This document shows, one piece after another, positions 46,630 through 57,590 of a stretch of DNA of 64,000 nt. Source of the DNA: Rosa chinensis (taxonomy: Eukaryota; Streptophyta; Magnoliopsida; Rosales; Rosaceae); NCBI RefSeq assembly GCF_002994745.2, contig NC_037093.1, forward strand, positions 67,413,510 through 67,477,509. The letters run 5' to 3'. Each line of letters starts with the position of its first letter. The stretch's first letter is position 1. Under the pieces are notes generated by a model. That model made no database searches, was not told where the DNA came from, and saw nothing but the letters and a program-made list of their open reading frames with translations. A program made the translations under genes and the position numbers.

Positions 46630-46999
46630 AATGACCTCTTTTTATTTTTATTTTGAGAAGGTTTTTTTTTTGACTAAATTATCAAACTTCCTTTTATTAC
46701 AACGAAACAGTATATCAACGAACAATGGCCTTTTGATTATTTAGAATTTGACAATGGGTAGAGAGTTTTGAATGATAAAAGTAAAAAGTATATTGTTGGG
46801 GAATGATAGTTGTTGAACTCACATAAGGAGTGTGTATGGATTTTTTTTTTGTTTTTTAGGTAAAGAGAGAGATGGAAGAGGAGGAATTCTCTTCATCACT
46901 CCATGAGATTAAAGAAAAAAAGAAAACAAAGGAGGGGGATAATCAAGTACTATTTCAATAACTTTTAAAAAAAAATGTGAGGAAGGAACTTTTACTATG
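46630..46999. other. Intergenic, AT-rich
   Basis: I see no gene. Confidence 0.5.
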
Positions 47000-47007
47000 C
47001 AACTCAC

Positions 47008-47512
47008 CAGAGGCGGCCCTTGGGGTGTGCATGTGGTGCAGGTGCACAAGGCCTCTGATTTTCTAAGGCCTCCTAATTTCGTAATGCCTTTATGTAAATA
47101 TATATAAATTAAAAATGTAAAAGTACATGATGAACCATTGTAGTTATTTGATTTGACATGATATGTCTTGGGTTTGAGTCCCTTGGGCCTTTCTATTTTT
47201 ATGTTTTTTCTTTGATCTTCTTCTCTGTTCTTTTGTTTTGTCTTTCTTCGTTCCATGTTTCTTCTAGTAAGGTCTCTCTATTTTTATTTATTTTTCCTTT
47301 TCTGTTATCTTCATCTCGTTTTTTTATTTGTTTTCCTTTTTCATTTTCCGTCTTTGTTTTGTTATGTTTTTATCGCTCCACTCTTTTCTTGTTTTATTTA
47401 TACTAAATATTCTTTTTAGTTCTTCAACTGAGATCTTGTTTTATTTATACTAATTAATAAAGCTTCACTTAAATTTTCGCACTAGGCCTCTTAATTTTCA
47501 GGACCGGCCCTG
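47008..47512. mobile_element. Non-autonomous hAT-type element, 505 bp
   Basis: The ends are CAGAGGCGGCCCTTG and the inverse of CAGGGCCGGTCCTGA, with a perfect 8-bp target duplication CAACTCAC at 47000-47007 and 47513-47520. Subterminal AAGGCCTC and GAGGCCTAG motifs are inverted. There is no transposase. Confidence 0.85.
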
Positions 47513-47520
47513 CAACTCAC

Positions 47521-48990
47521 ATGTAAATATTATTTTGCGAGAAAAATTAATAGTGGTGAGTGTGGTGTGCATAATGTAAGAACAAATCTACCTAATATGA
47601 AATGAACGATTTTCATCTTTTTTACTAGGGCTATAGTCATCACAATGATCCTCTTATTCAACTATGTATTTCAACTATTTTTGGAATATCTCATAACATT
47701 TTTGAACGTTCAAAGTTTCTATCATTTACATGTGATTTGATTTCTCGTGCATTGTCCGTTCTTTTGAATGAATAAGTTTGTAAAAATAAGAATAAAAAGC
47801 ACGAACATAAGCTTAAGTTGTGATACAAAATTTTCGCTAGGATATAAAATATAGTCTACAATAAAATACCAAAAAATCACCTGGCATTTTATCGATAACT
47901 AGCTCTGAGTTTTAGGAAACAAAGTAGGTAGTAGTGTAGTGTAGTGTGGGTTTCCAAGACATGGTATAGGATGCATCGGAAAGTTGTACAAAGAAGTATA
48001 AAATAAAATAGAGATGGATTGGGTTGGTTAGTTAGCATTTTGATAGTGGGTCACAAATGTCCTTGCATAGGGAAAGCTCCCTACATAAGTTGGTCGGAGA
48101 TTTACTATATTCATCGGGTTCTGAGACAGCAATAATACATCTACAGCAGGTAGAGTCTAGGGGAAATTATTCTATACACAGAAATAAAATCCTATTTTAT
48201 CTCCAGGGCTTTCCAAGTCTAAAGGGTGCGTGTAATCCCAAAGTTTGAGGCATGTCTTAATGTCTTATAAACAAACTAACAAAGGACTCTCCTATAACTA
48301 GGAAGGAGCTAGCTCTTCTATTTCCTAGGCTTTGTCTTTCTCCGTTTTCAAATATCGTCACTAATATCTTACTGCCGGAAATATTAAAATTTTAAAATAT
48401 AAAATTGTTGAATTAGCCACTATTCACCCGCTGCATAAAATGATCTAATCGAATGATTTTTCGGTTTCAAAATATTCTACGAGTCTACATAATTCAATAT
48501 TGGGTTTTTTTTTTCCGACAAATAATTCAATATTGGGTTAGGCCTATCATCTTTCATTATTTTAACCGCCATTTCCAAATGTTAAAGATGCATGCCATGT
48601 TCTAGAGCTTGAAGACCACATGGCTCAAGATCACCACGCCATATATGTATCTGAGTCTCGAGCCATGTGGGTTGGTGGTGAAGCTAAGCCAAAACCAATC
48701 GTGGATCAAACCCCAACAACGAAGTTGGTATATGTAATATGTTAATATGGTTAGCGCTTGTTTCATCGAGTTGAATTAGTTTACTATGTTGGAATCTGGA
48801 TACCATGTACTCATGGCATCCACTATCGATTTTATTCACGACGCAGAACCCTAAGATTAGCATTTGATTAAAAAAATAGTTAGCTCGAAGATTGCGAGGT
48901 TTTATGAAGAAAGAACGAGCTTTGGGTATTATATGTCATGTTTTCGGCAACGACAGGAAGACAAAGATGACCAAAAGCCAAATGCATGAG
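47521..48990. other. Intergenic
   Basis: I see no gene; short ORFs only. Confidence 0.5.
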
Positions 48991-49370
48991 GCTACCAAAC
49001 AACGTCGTTTATTTCTTAATTAAGATCGATGCATGCTTCTCACGTCATCGATCTCTTTGTTTAACTAATCCTTTTGTTCTTGTCTTCACTCTTTGACCTT
49101 TCATTATGTTAAAGGGTACTACTTACCTTCGTGCTTATTTAGGAATGAGGAGTATGTTCTTGGGTATATTGGCTTGAGGCTACTTAACAACGTCGTTTAT
49201 TTCTTAATTAAGATCGATGCATACTTCTCACGTTATCGATCTCTTCGTTTAACTAATCCTTTTGTTCTTGCCTTCACTCTTGACCTTTCATTATGTTAAA
49301 GGTTACTACTTAATTACCTTCATGCATGATTGTTTAGGAATTAGGAGTATGTTCTTGGCCTCTTGGGTAT
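48991..49370. repeat. 188-bp tandem duplication
   Basis: Two copies with a period of 188 bp, anchored by AACGTCGTTTATTTCTTAAT at 49001 and 49189, followed by matching GATCGATGCAT and CCTTTTGTTCTTG blocks. The copies differ by a few substitutions and indels. Confidence 0.85.
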
Positions 49371-50784
49371 TACGATACTCGCGGAAGCCTCAGTGAGTTG
49401 TAGAAAGTTAATTTCCAGGTCTTTGAAGAGAGATAGTTTTGGTTTCAAATACACCTTAAAGAAATTCTGATTATCAAGTTAGTCGATTGATACGAGCATT
49501 CAAAACCTTAATATTTTGAATTTTGGCCGAATGTGCATTGTCATTAACGTCATGCATTGCTTCGCATTTATCGTCCATTGAAGATGACAGTTAAACTAGC
49601 TTGAAGACAAGTGATCAAGGTGACATGACCCTGCTCCGTGACGGTATATTACTAGTCGTGAATTAGGAGGGTGATGAGTTATTACAATAATTAAGGGCAG
49701 TTGATAGCGGTATATATATGATACTTGGAGTTATAGAGGGCTGGCTTTATAGAACTAAGTTATTGAGCATACTTCAAGGCAAAAAAAACAATTAATATTC
49801 TATAATATCATGCATTTAAAATTTCCATTTATTGATTGATTTAAAAAATTTAAAAATATCAATTTATTGTCTAATGAACACACATCATCACTCGTGGCAC
49901 TAGTTAAGGTATCAAAATTTGTTTTTTCATGCATGCAACACACTAAATCGCTTGTGTTAAGTCTAAAGATTTCTTAATCTCAAAGTCCAAGCCTCACACA
50001 ACAACGAGACTCGCTCAAATGCTATGCCACATGCAAGTGTGCATATAGATTGATTAGATTATTAAATTAGCTCATATATTATGTTCACATACATGTTTAT
50101 TTGAAATGAAAATGTTCACACGATCGATTTCGAATATTCGCACGCAGACAACACTAAGTGGATAGTAATACTACTACTAATTGATCTGGTGTCTCTTGCT
50201 TTAGCATGTGAAGGGATCTGGGGATTCTAGATTTTGCAACAACTTGAACTTGCAACCAAGTTTTTCCCATCCGCATTTTAATGAATTTTTTATTGTCATT
50301 TGAAGAGATTTTTTGTGAACTCATTTTTTTGAAATCGACATCTAGATCATTCATTTTATGTCTCCATGATTAGAAAATGGGTCATCATTTGGCCTTTCGG
50401 CTCTAAGCCCACCAGGCCCTTGCGTTAATTTTGGGCCGGCTCAAAACCTTTTCCAAATAGGGTAGGGTATGAGCCATGCAAATGAAGCCCCGGTCCGGCT
50501 CTTTAATCCCTTCCAATCAAGTCCTAATAATTTTCTATTTTTTAATCATGTTTCTCTTTTTTTTCTATAACATGCAACTTATCTATTTCTTTGTGACTGA
50601 TTTCGTAAGCTTTGTTTTCTATAATTGACATTTTTTTTGTTAAACAAAAATTAATTTTGAAAGATTTGAAGAGTTAGTTAATTGAATATAACCACTTAAC
50701 TAATATTTATAAATGTAATTATTAACTTAATTAAATCTATCAAACCTAAACCATTCATGTTCATAATAGTAAATCACGGATTAT
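49371..50784. other. Intergenic, AT-rich
   Basis: I see no gene or clear element. Confidence 0.5.
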
Positions 50785-50801
50785 GAACACTACAAGAAAT
50801 C

Positions 50802-51100
50802 TGGGCTTTTACCGCCTAAAATTTACGGCGTGCATATATGTGTGCCGTGAAAGCTAGTCATTTACGGCGTGCATTTTAAGCATGCCGTAAATGTAGTGTA
50901 ACATAGAGCTATTTACGGCGTGCTTTAAAAGTGCGCCGTAAATGAGATCCTATCTTGAGTTATTTACGGCTTGCATTGATAGCACGCGTTAATGTAGTAT
51001 TATGTAAAGGTTTTTACGGCATTCTCTGATTGCACGTCATAAATGGGATGATGTATTTACGGCGTGCATTAGTTTGCGCGCCGTAAATGGGATGAGCCAT
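50802..51100. repeat. CACTA 5' subterminal hairpin array
   Basis: About five units in which TTTACGGCGTGCA is followed within about 10-20 bases by its near inverse (TGCGCCGTAAAT), for example 50871-50901 and 51056-51088. Such arrays are known binding regions for the element-encoded protein in the superfamily. Confidence 0.85.
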
Positions 51101-51826
51101 TTACACCTCTGCCCGCTCAAATTTTTAGCCGAAACTTGAACTTCCCACTTTTTTTTTGGGTGAAAGGAAATAAAGGTTCCCATTGAAAACAAACCTCTCT
51201 CCTCTCAGACGCCCAACAAGAACCTCCAGCTATCTCTCTTGCAAAATCTCCCTCTTGATGTCGAAGCAAAAGCCTATCCTCCCGCAATTGCAGTGGGTAA
51301 ATTTCTCTGTCATCTGCATACCAAATTTGGGTATCGGATTTCACTTTTTAGGGTTTCTATTAGATTGGAGATTAACATGCATCGCTTCAGATATGGAGAA
51401 CCTGATCTCGCTGCCTCTCTTCTCTATGCTCTTTTACTTCGAAAACCTAGACCAGATCACCCCACCATGAAACCCAAAATGAAAACCTTCACCACGGTTC
51501 TCTGTCTTCCTCGTCGCCTTCTATACCATTCTCTCACTCCCCTTCCTGTCACCACGAACCCTTATCTAAAACCATATACCCAAACGCCACTTTGTCATCT
51601 TATTCTTGCTGCTCTGAAAAGTTAATTTTCTAATACTCATTTGTCTAGTGTTTGATTTCTAACTAATTTTAGGTTTTGTTTTATCTGCAATTTGGGTGTA
51701 TATTTGCAGTGAGTGATGGAATTACTTGAGCTTTTACTGTTGATGTTGAATCTCTGTTTAGTATTGTGTCCCTCATGTGGGATTCTAGTGATAAATTGCG
51801 TGTTTGGAATCTTGTTTGGGCTGCAG

Positions 51827-52307
51827 GAGTTTGGCTTTTGATACAGTTGGTTTATTGTGTGTGCATTTATTCGCTTGCTATCTTTCGACTTCCACCGGAC
51901 CTGTGGCTGGGACTCTGTATCTGTCGACGGCAAGAATCGGTTTTTGTAGCGACCGACCGTTGACTTTTACTGCTCCGTCTGGACAATCAACTTGGAGCTA
52001 CTACAAGGTAACTACTAATTTGACTGATTTTGTGGATATTGGTTTTTGGTATTTGAGTAAATTGATTGAAAATATCTGTGTTGATGAACAGGTGATGATA
52101 CCTATGATGAATGTAGGGACAATGAATCCTGTGGTGATTACAGAGATCCCGACGCTGGAGAAGTACCTTCAGATTGTCACCACCGATGGACATGATTTCT
52201 GGTTTATGGGGTTTGTTAACTTTGAGAAAGCTTCGCATCATGTACTAGACAGTGTGTCGAATTTCAGAGCAGTTGGGACCAATGAAGTGCAACCTGTTCT
52301 TGCTTAG
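51827..52307 (+). pseudogene. Captured GEM-like GRAM-domain gene fragment with intron
   Basis: Exon 51827-52007 gives FACYLSTSTGPVAGTLYLST, then FCSDRPLTFTAPSG and WSYYK. After an 84-bp GT-AG intron (52008-52091), exon 52092-52307 gives VMIPMMNVGTMNPVV, then YLQIVTTDGHDFWFMGFVNF and a stop. This is the GRAM domain of plant GEM-like/ABA-responsive proteins, which associate with membranes or regulators. The fragment lacks the usual N-terminal half (whole proteins are about 250-300 residues). The intron length is a multiple of three and has no stop, so the frame stays open even unspliced. It lies within the CACTA element, so it is a transposon-captured fragment rather than a resident gene; it could still be transcribed. 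Confidence 0.85.
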
Positions 52308-54120
52308 AAGATGAGGTTTCATTTTGAATCGTCCTATCTTGGTTTCAAGGTCTGAGTTCAATAGGTTTGCTTTGATTTTTGTGATGCAAATATTGTACTA
52401 TAGTAATCACGTTTATCTGATTCCTGTAGTTCTTATATCCTCTGCTTCCCTGTATTTTATATAGTTATTATATACACATTCCATGCATGTTTTAATTGAA
52501 AATTTTAGTTCAATATATATAGTGAATTTCCGCAAGATAGAAGATTCAAGTTGATTCTAAATGAGAGAATGAAAGGACATGAGAAAATTTTCTATATATT
52601 ACGTTAGAATCACATAATGTTCCTTGAAATACAAAAACTCTTCCCCTTATTTATCTAAATCATTTTGTAAATGTTGCACTCTACTATCCCAGAACAACCA
52701 AAACCACTCATCATAGAAATTCAAGAACTGATGCATCTATTTAAAAGCAGCACGTGTGCACCAGGAAGCAGCAGCAAAGTGCAGCCAAACCGCAAAAAAT
52801 GTAGACAAGAGAGGCAGGGGATCAGCAAGTAGTGAAGAAGAACGAATTAAGGAGAAGCCACAAGTTGATTGCCTCATAGAAAAAGTTGATTGTCTCATAG
52901 AAATGATAGAGTACTGGTTCACATGAATTAACCAGTTAGTAGGTTCATTTGGCATATTTCACTTTTTAAAGCTCATCTAACCACATTATTGTTATTATAG
53001 TATTTTTTTACTTTTGTTCATTAATTGGTCTTGATCTTGCAGGTGTGAAAAGATTTACTTGTCTTTGCTACTGATTTTGGCTTGGAAATCACTTGCTATA
53101 AGGGTATTATATATAAAAGGTACTACACTGGACATGACCTTTTTCTTGAATAAACTATGAGGACATTAAATTCTCAGTTGAATTCTCAACATGTTTAGTG
53201 CCTCTGACTATCTATCTCGTGTGACTTCTCAATGCATGGGGTATGATCACAAATGCTTTGAGTCACATTTGATGACCTATGAAACATGAAGTACTTTTCT
53301 CTTCCTCTCTCAGTCAAGCTTGGGGAGCAGCTTAAGTTTCTTCCTAATCAAATGAAAGGTAAAGTATTTTATCTATACAATTACAACCATGTGATAATCC
53401 TCATCTTTTGTCTATTTTGCTGGCAAGTTGACATATATATGTTTGTTAGGTATGTTCTTGTTTTCAGTTTTTTTCTTCTTTTTGTCTTTTTTCGTTTCAC
53501 TATTATTGATTCTCTTTATCATGGCTGAATTTTGCTTCCATTCTAACGACAAGGTTCTCTATATTTGATTTATGCTTTCAGATATGTCCTCTATATTTGT
53601 GTAAAGGTGAGTTTGTTGTTTTGGCTAATTGGTTGTTTTATTAAGAATAAATTTTGAACCGAAAGCAAACTATAATTTTTGTGCAGTTGATCATCGCTCC
53701 CATCTTATATTGTATATTCTCTTGTAAAAAAACACAGAACTCCTCTATATACCATGGTGCCAAACTATTATTTGGAAGACACTATGGTTACCACAAACTT
53801 TAGACTGGGAGTTCTTTTGGATTTAGTTTGGCTTTCAGTCGGTGCTCTATTTTGGCTTTGCTTATGTGTTTGGATTGCTGGTGCATTATGTCAAACATCC
53901 TACATAACAGCGGCTAGATTGCAAATTTTATTCATGGAAGGCCAGATATCCTAATAAAGCCTCACCCCTGCAGTTGGTAAATTATTTGCTTCAGATATCC
54001 CAATAAAGCCTCTTACTGCAGTTGGTAATTTTTGTTTATCCGATGGGTTCAGCAATTTCTAACTAACGTTTGGTTTACTAGCTAGATAAGTACCTAATAG
54101 TTTGAAACTTTATATGAGCA
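52308..54120. other. CACTA interior, AT-rich, no recognised gene
   Basis: Short ORFs only. A frame at 53754-53954 (66 residues) has a hydrophobic segment but no family signature. A short direct repeat (CCTAATAAAGCCTC and CCAATAAAGCCTC) occurs near 53950-54010. Confidence 0.45.
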
Positions 54121-54232
54121 GGTGGAGGGGGTGAATGGTTTGGTTTCAGAACTTCTTGTTGTAGCAGCGCAGAAGAAAGCCATGCTTGATGAATGTGAAG
54201 CACTGCTGGCTTCAGCAGCAGCTATGCATTGT
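54121..54232 (+). pseudogene. Possible second captured exon in the CACTA element
   Basis: After an AG at about 54121 a frame reads VEGVNGLVSELLVVAAQKK then MLDECEALLASAAAMH, a coiled-coil-like composition unlike the surrounding AT-rich DNA. I do not recognise the donor gene. Confidence 0.35.
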
Positions 54233-54409
54233 TTCAAATTTTGTTTGGTCTTTTGCTTACTAGAATTTAGGGACAGGGGTTTAATTGATTGATGTAATGA
54301 ATTCTGCTAATACATTTCCAACTTTTACTTTGTAAATGAGATTCATTATAGTGAGGGTAATATGAGTATGATATTTGAACAAAAAGTTTTTTTTTTTTGT
54401 TTGAATATA

Positions 54410-54700
54410 CCTCATTTATGGCGCGCAGTGTGCACCATAAATAGGAATTTAGTCATTCTTTTATGGCGTGCAGTGTGTGCCTTTAATAGAATGTCTTTTA
54501 CGGCGTGCAATGTGGGCCGTAAATGACCTAAATGACATTTGTGGAACTACTTTTACGGCATGTTAATTGTTCTTTTATGACGCATTTTTGCACGCCGTAA
54601 AAGACATGGGGTCTTTTACGGCGTGAGCTTTTACGGCCTGCTTTTGTGCGCCTTAAATAGGTTTTTACGACGCACATGGTGGGTCGTAAAAGACCAGTTT
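54410..54700. repeat. CACTA 3' subterminal hairpin array
   Basis: Several TTTACGGCGTGC/GCACGCCGTAAA motifs in alternating orientation up to the 3' end, mirroring 50802-51100. Confidence 0.8.
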
Positions 54701-54713
54701 TGGCGTAGTGGAA

Positions 54714-55556
54714 TACCCAAACCATCATCAATTTGGCATAAAATTTACAAAATTGATATACTGAACATATAGATCTAAAAACTGAATAGTCAAGATACCA
54801 ATATGTGATTGAAAAGTAGGTCCAACAATAAATCCCTTAAACATGCCAATTTTTTTTGGCCATTTAAAGAGATTGCTTATTAAATAAACTTTTTTTTATC
54901 ACATATCGGCTTGATCATTCAGTTTTTAGGTCTTCATAAGTAGATAACTTCTGCAAATTCGGCCAAAGTGATAATCATGAAGGTATCGAATTAGATCAAA
55001 TCAATGAATGAACTAAATATGTTCAACATGAACCGTTCATGTTCATAATGATAATCATAATTGTGAATACCTTAACTATAATTAATTTGGTTGATAATTT
55101 CTAGAAGTGATATACTCATGGAGACCTAAAAACTGATCAGTCGAGATGTTGATATGTAATCAAAAAGTGAGTCCCATAAAAAATCTCTTCAATGATCATC
55201 AGGATAGGAGGAAGACCGAGCTAAAATTTGACTAAAAAATTACTAGCATTACTAAAAATGCTCTTAGTAGTTCTCAATAAAATTGTTTAAGCAAATCTAA
55301 CAGGATTGGTTGGTTGAAAGGAAGAATGCTATTACTTTTAATTTTTCTATATAAATAAAAATGGATAACTGAAACTCATGATATGATTGGGTCATGAGAA
55401 TATTACCTGAAGCACCTCACTTATATCAATGGCTATAATGTTTTTACTATATAAATTAGTCTCTAGCATGCTCTTCTTGCGTATGATAAATGACATTTTT
55501 ATTTTATTGTTTTATATAATATAAATGGTAAAGAAATAAAAACATGAGTGTTTGTA
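54714..55556. other. Intergenic, AT-rich
   Basis: I see no gene. Confidence 0.5.
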
Positions 55557-56415
55557 TTGGGAACTCTAAATTTGCTCACTTGACCTCACTCTATTATCAA
55601 TTATTAAATGACATATATAACCTACTATAAAATGACTATTAAGGACAATAATGATACCAAAAAAATATTATATTTATTTTATGTAAACTTTCCAATTCAA
55701 TAATATTAGATTGTATTCTTTATTATTTTCCTTATCTATTTTCATTTTCCAATTTCACTAGATACTCATTAAAGCTTTCATATATATTCAATAAGAATTA
55801 AAAATATGAGTAAGATCATGTGACATAAAAATGTATGATATATATGTTAAACGCATATTGGTGAGGAAAAACAAAATAAATCCTATTATGATTTATGAAC
55901 TAAATCTAAGTCTATCTATTATATTTGCAAAATAAAAGGAAATAAAAAAAGGAGCTAGCTAGCAATAAAAAAATATTTAAATAATTAATCATGAGGTACA
56001 AAAAATAGAGAAAAAAATAAACATTAAAAAAATGATTTCTTCATATATCTTTTTTGCACGGCTAAAATAGAAAAAAAATTATAAAAAAATAGAATAGTTC
56101 ATATTATTTTCTTATTGATTAGAAATTAATTCTTGAAACTCAATATCTTGTGTTTGGTTTTTTTATTTTTATTGGAAAAGAGATTTATGCATGTTGTTTG
56201 ATTAAGAAATGTATATGTAATTAAGATTTATAGAGTAATCAAATAATTGAAAAGACTAAGTATTTTATTTTAAAGATAATAATTTGTTTGCAAATTATAT
56301 GAGTGAGGTTATTTGAGGAACTTTAGTGAGGTTTAGTGAGTAAATTTAGTATTTGAAAATTTGATAAGAGGTGCAAAAAGCATAGAGGTTAAGTGAGTAA
56401 ATTTAGAGGTTCCAA
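55557..56415. mobile_element. Non-autonomous TIR element, 859 bp
   Basis: The ends are TTGGGAACTCTAAATTTGCT and the inverse of TTGGAACCTCTAAATTTACT, with the inverted match continuing through CTCACTTRACCTC. Only a TA dinucleotide is shared by the flanks, which would fit a Tc1/mariner-type target but may be chance. The interior is AT-rich with no ORF. Confidence 0.6.
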
Positions 56416-56549
56416 TAGCAAAACTCTAAAAACATAGAGAGAAGATAGGTGGGTAATGACCAATTAAGTCTCACTTTTCCTTAAAACAAGAGGAAAACTC
56501 CCTCTACGCTAGGGTCTCTTTTTACGGTTGAAAATTTTGGCATAGCCGT

Positions 56550-57590
56550 CTTACGTCCATGATGGTAGAGGAAGTTTCAGCCCATGGTTGCTGCTCTTAC
56601 ATTAATCAATGACAATGGGAGGGTACCTTTCGGTATTGCTGGCTCGTCTATGATCTCTAGCCACTCCTATGTAGTTGGGAGACTCCTTTCGCAAAAGTCA
56701 TGGCTACCATGATTAATGTTTGGGGCTTGAAGCAGAGACTCTCCATACGAAATCAAGGTGACCGTTTCATTATGAGATTTAATAAGGAAAAGGAAAGGGA
56801 CAAGATCTTGTTTGGGGGGTCGTGGTTCTATGGTCGATCTATGTTGGCGCTAGCGACTTATGATGGTTGTTGTGAGGCGGAGACGATACCTACCCCAGCG
56901 ATCCTGGTTTGGGTGGAAGTGCTCGGTCTTCCTCCTATCCTGATGATCATTGAAGCTGTCTCCATGATCGGTGCTTCCCTTGTTCAGGTCCTTCAATTGG
57001 ACAAATCAAACATCAGTAGTGGTCTGAAGGCTAGGGTTCGCATCTCTAATTTGATCTTGACACCGGTGATGCAAGCTTATCCTCCAATGCTCTTTGAGTT
57101 CTGGACCGGAAAATCAGGTGCTTCTGCTAGGGTGACGTTCAGGTATGAAAAGATGGTTGGCTTTTGTAGGGTCTGTGGCTTGTTGAAACATTTGGATTCC
57201 GCTATGCAGGGGCACCAGACATGTCCGAGACCCATGTGGTGGTTGGAATGCAACAATAGCCAGGGAGTTCGAAGGCGAGCTATTCTTCTAACCTTAATGC
57301 TAGCCTTCACCATGTTGGACAAGGCCAGGTCAGGTTCTGTGCCTCATGTTTCCGTGAGGCCACTTGTGGGCTGCAGCGAGTCGGCAGCGATTGCCAATCC
57401 CTTCGTCTCCTTTGGCTTTGTCCTCTGTGTGCCTTGTGTCTCAGCAATTGATCTGACTAAGCAACTGGCGCATCTTCGCCCCCAAACGGCCCTCCTTAAT
57501 TATAATCCCACCTCCCCCATGCCAGTCTGCGGTGGAGAGAGCGGTGGTTAGTGGGAGCAAGAGGACGGCTGAGACTATGAAGATGGTTAA
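56550..57590 (+). pseudogene. LINE ORF1 (gag-like, DUF4283) remnant
   Basis: A first frame (about 56591-56698) reads GRVPFGIAG and YVVGRLLSQKSW. After a frameshift near 56695 the frame 56700-57551 continues with INVWGLKQRLSIRNQGDRFI, then KILFGGSWFYGRSMLAL and ILVWVEVLGLPP, the DUF4283 domain of plant LINE ORF1. A Cys/His segment follows (CRVCGLLKH, then GHQTC; about 57170-57220), like zf-CCHC_4. The sequence breaks at 57591 where an LTR element is inserted; no ORF2 is visible in the window. Confidence 0.82.

Larger units (their letters stand above)
50788..54710 (+). mobile_element. Non-autonomous CACTA (EnSpm) transposon carrying gene fragments
   Basis: Starts CACTACAAGAAATC and ends GGCGTAGTG (inverse CACTACGCC), with the 3-bp duplication GAA at 50785-50787 and 54711-54713. 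Both subterminal regions carry repeated inverted TTTACGGCGTGC motifs, typical of CACTA elements. No transposase (TNPD/TNPA) is visible; the middle contains a spliced GEM/GRAM-domain fragment (51827-52307) and other sequence of possible host origin. Confidence 0.92.
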
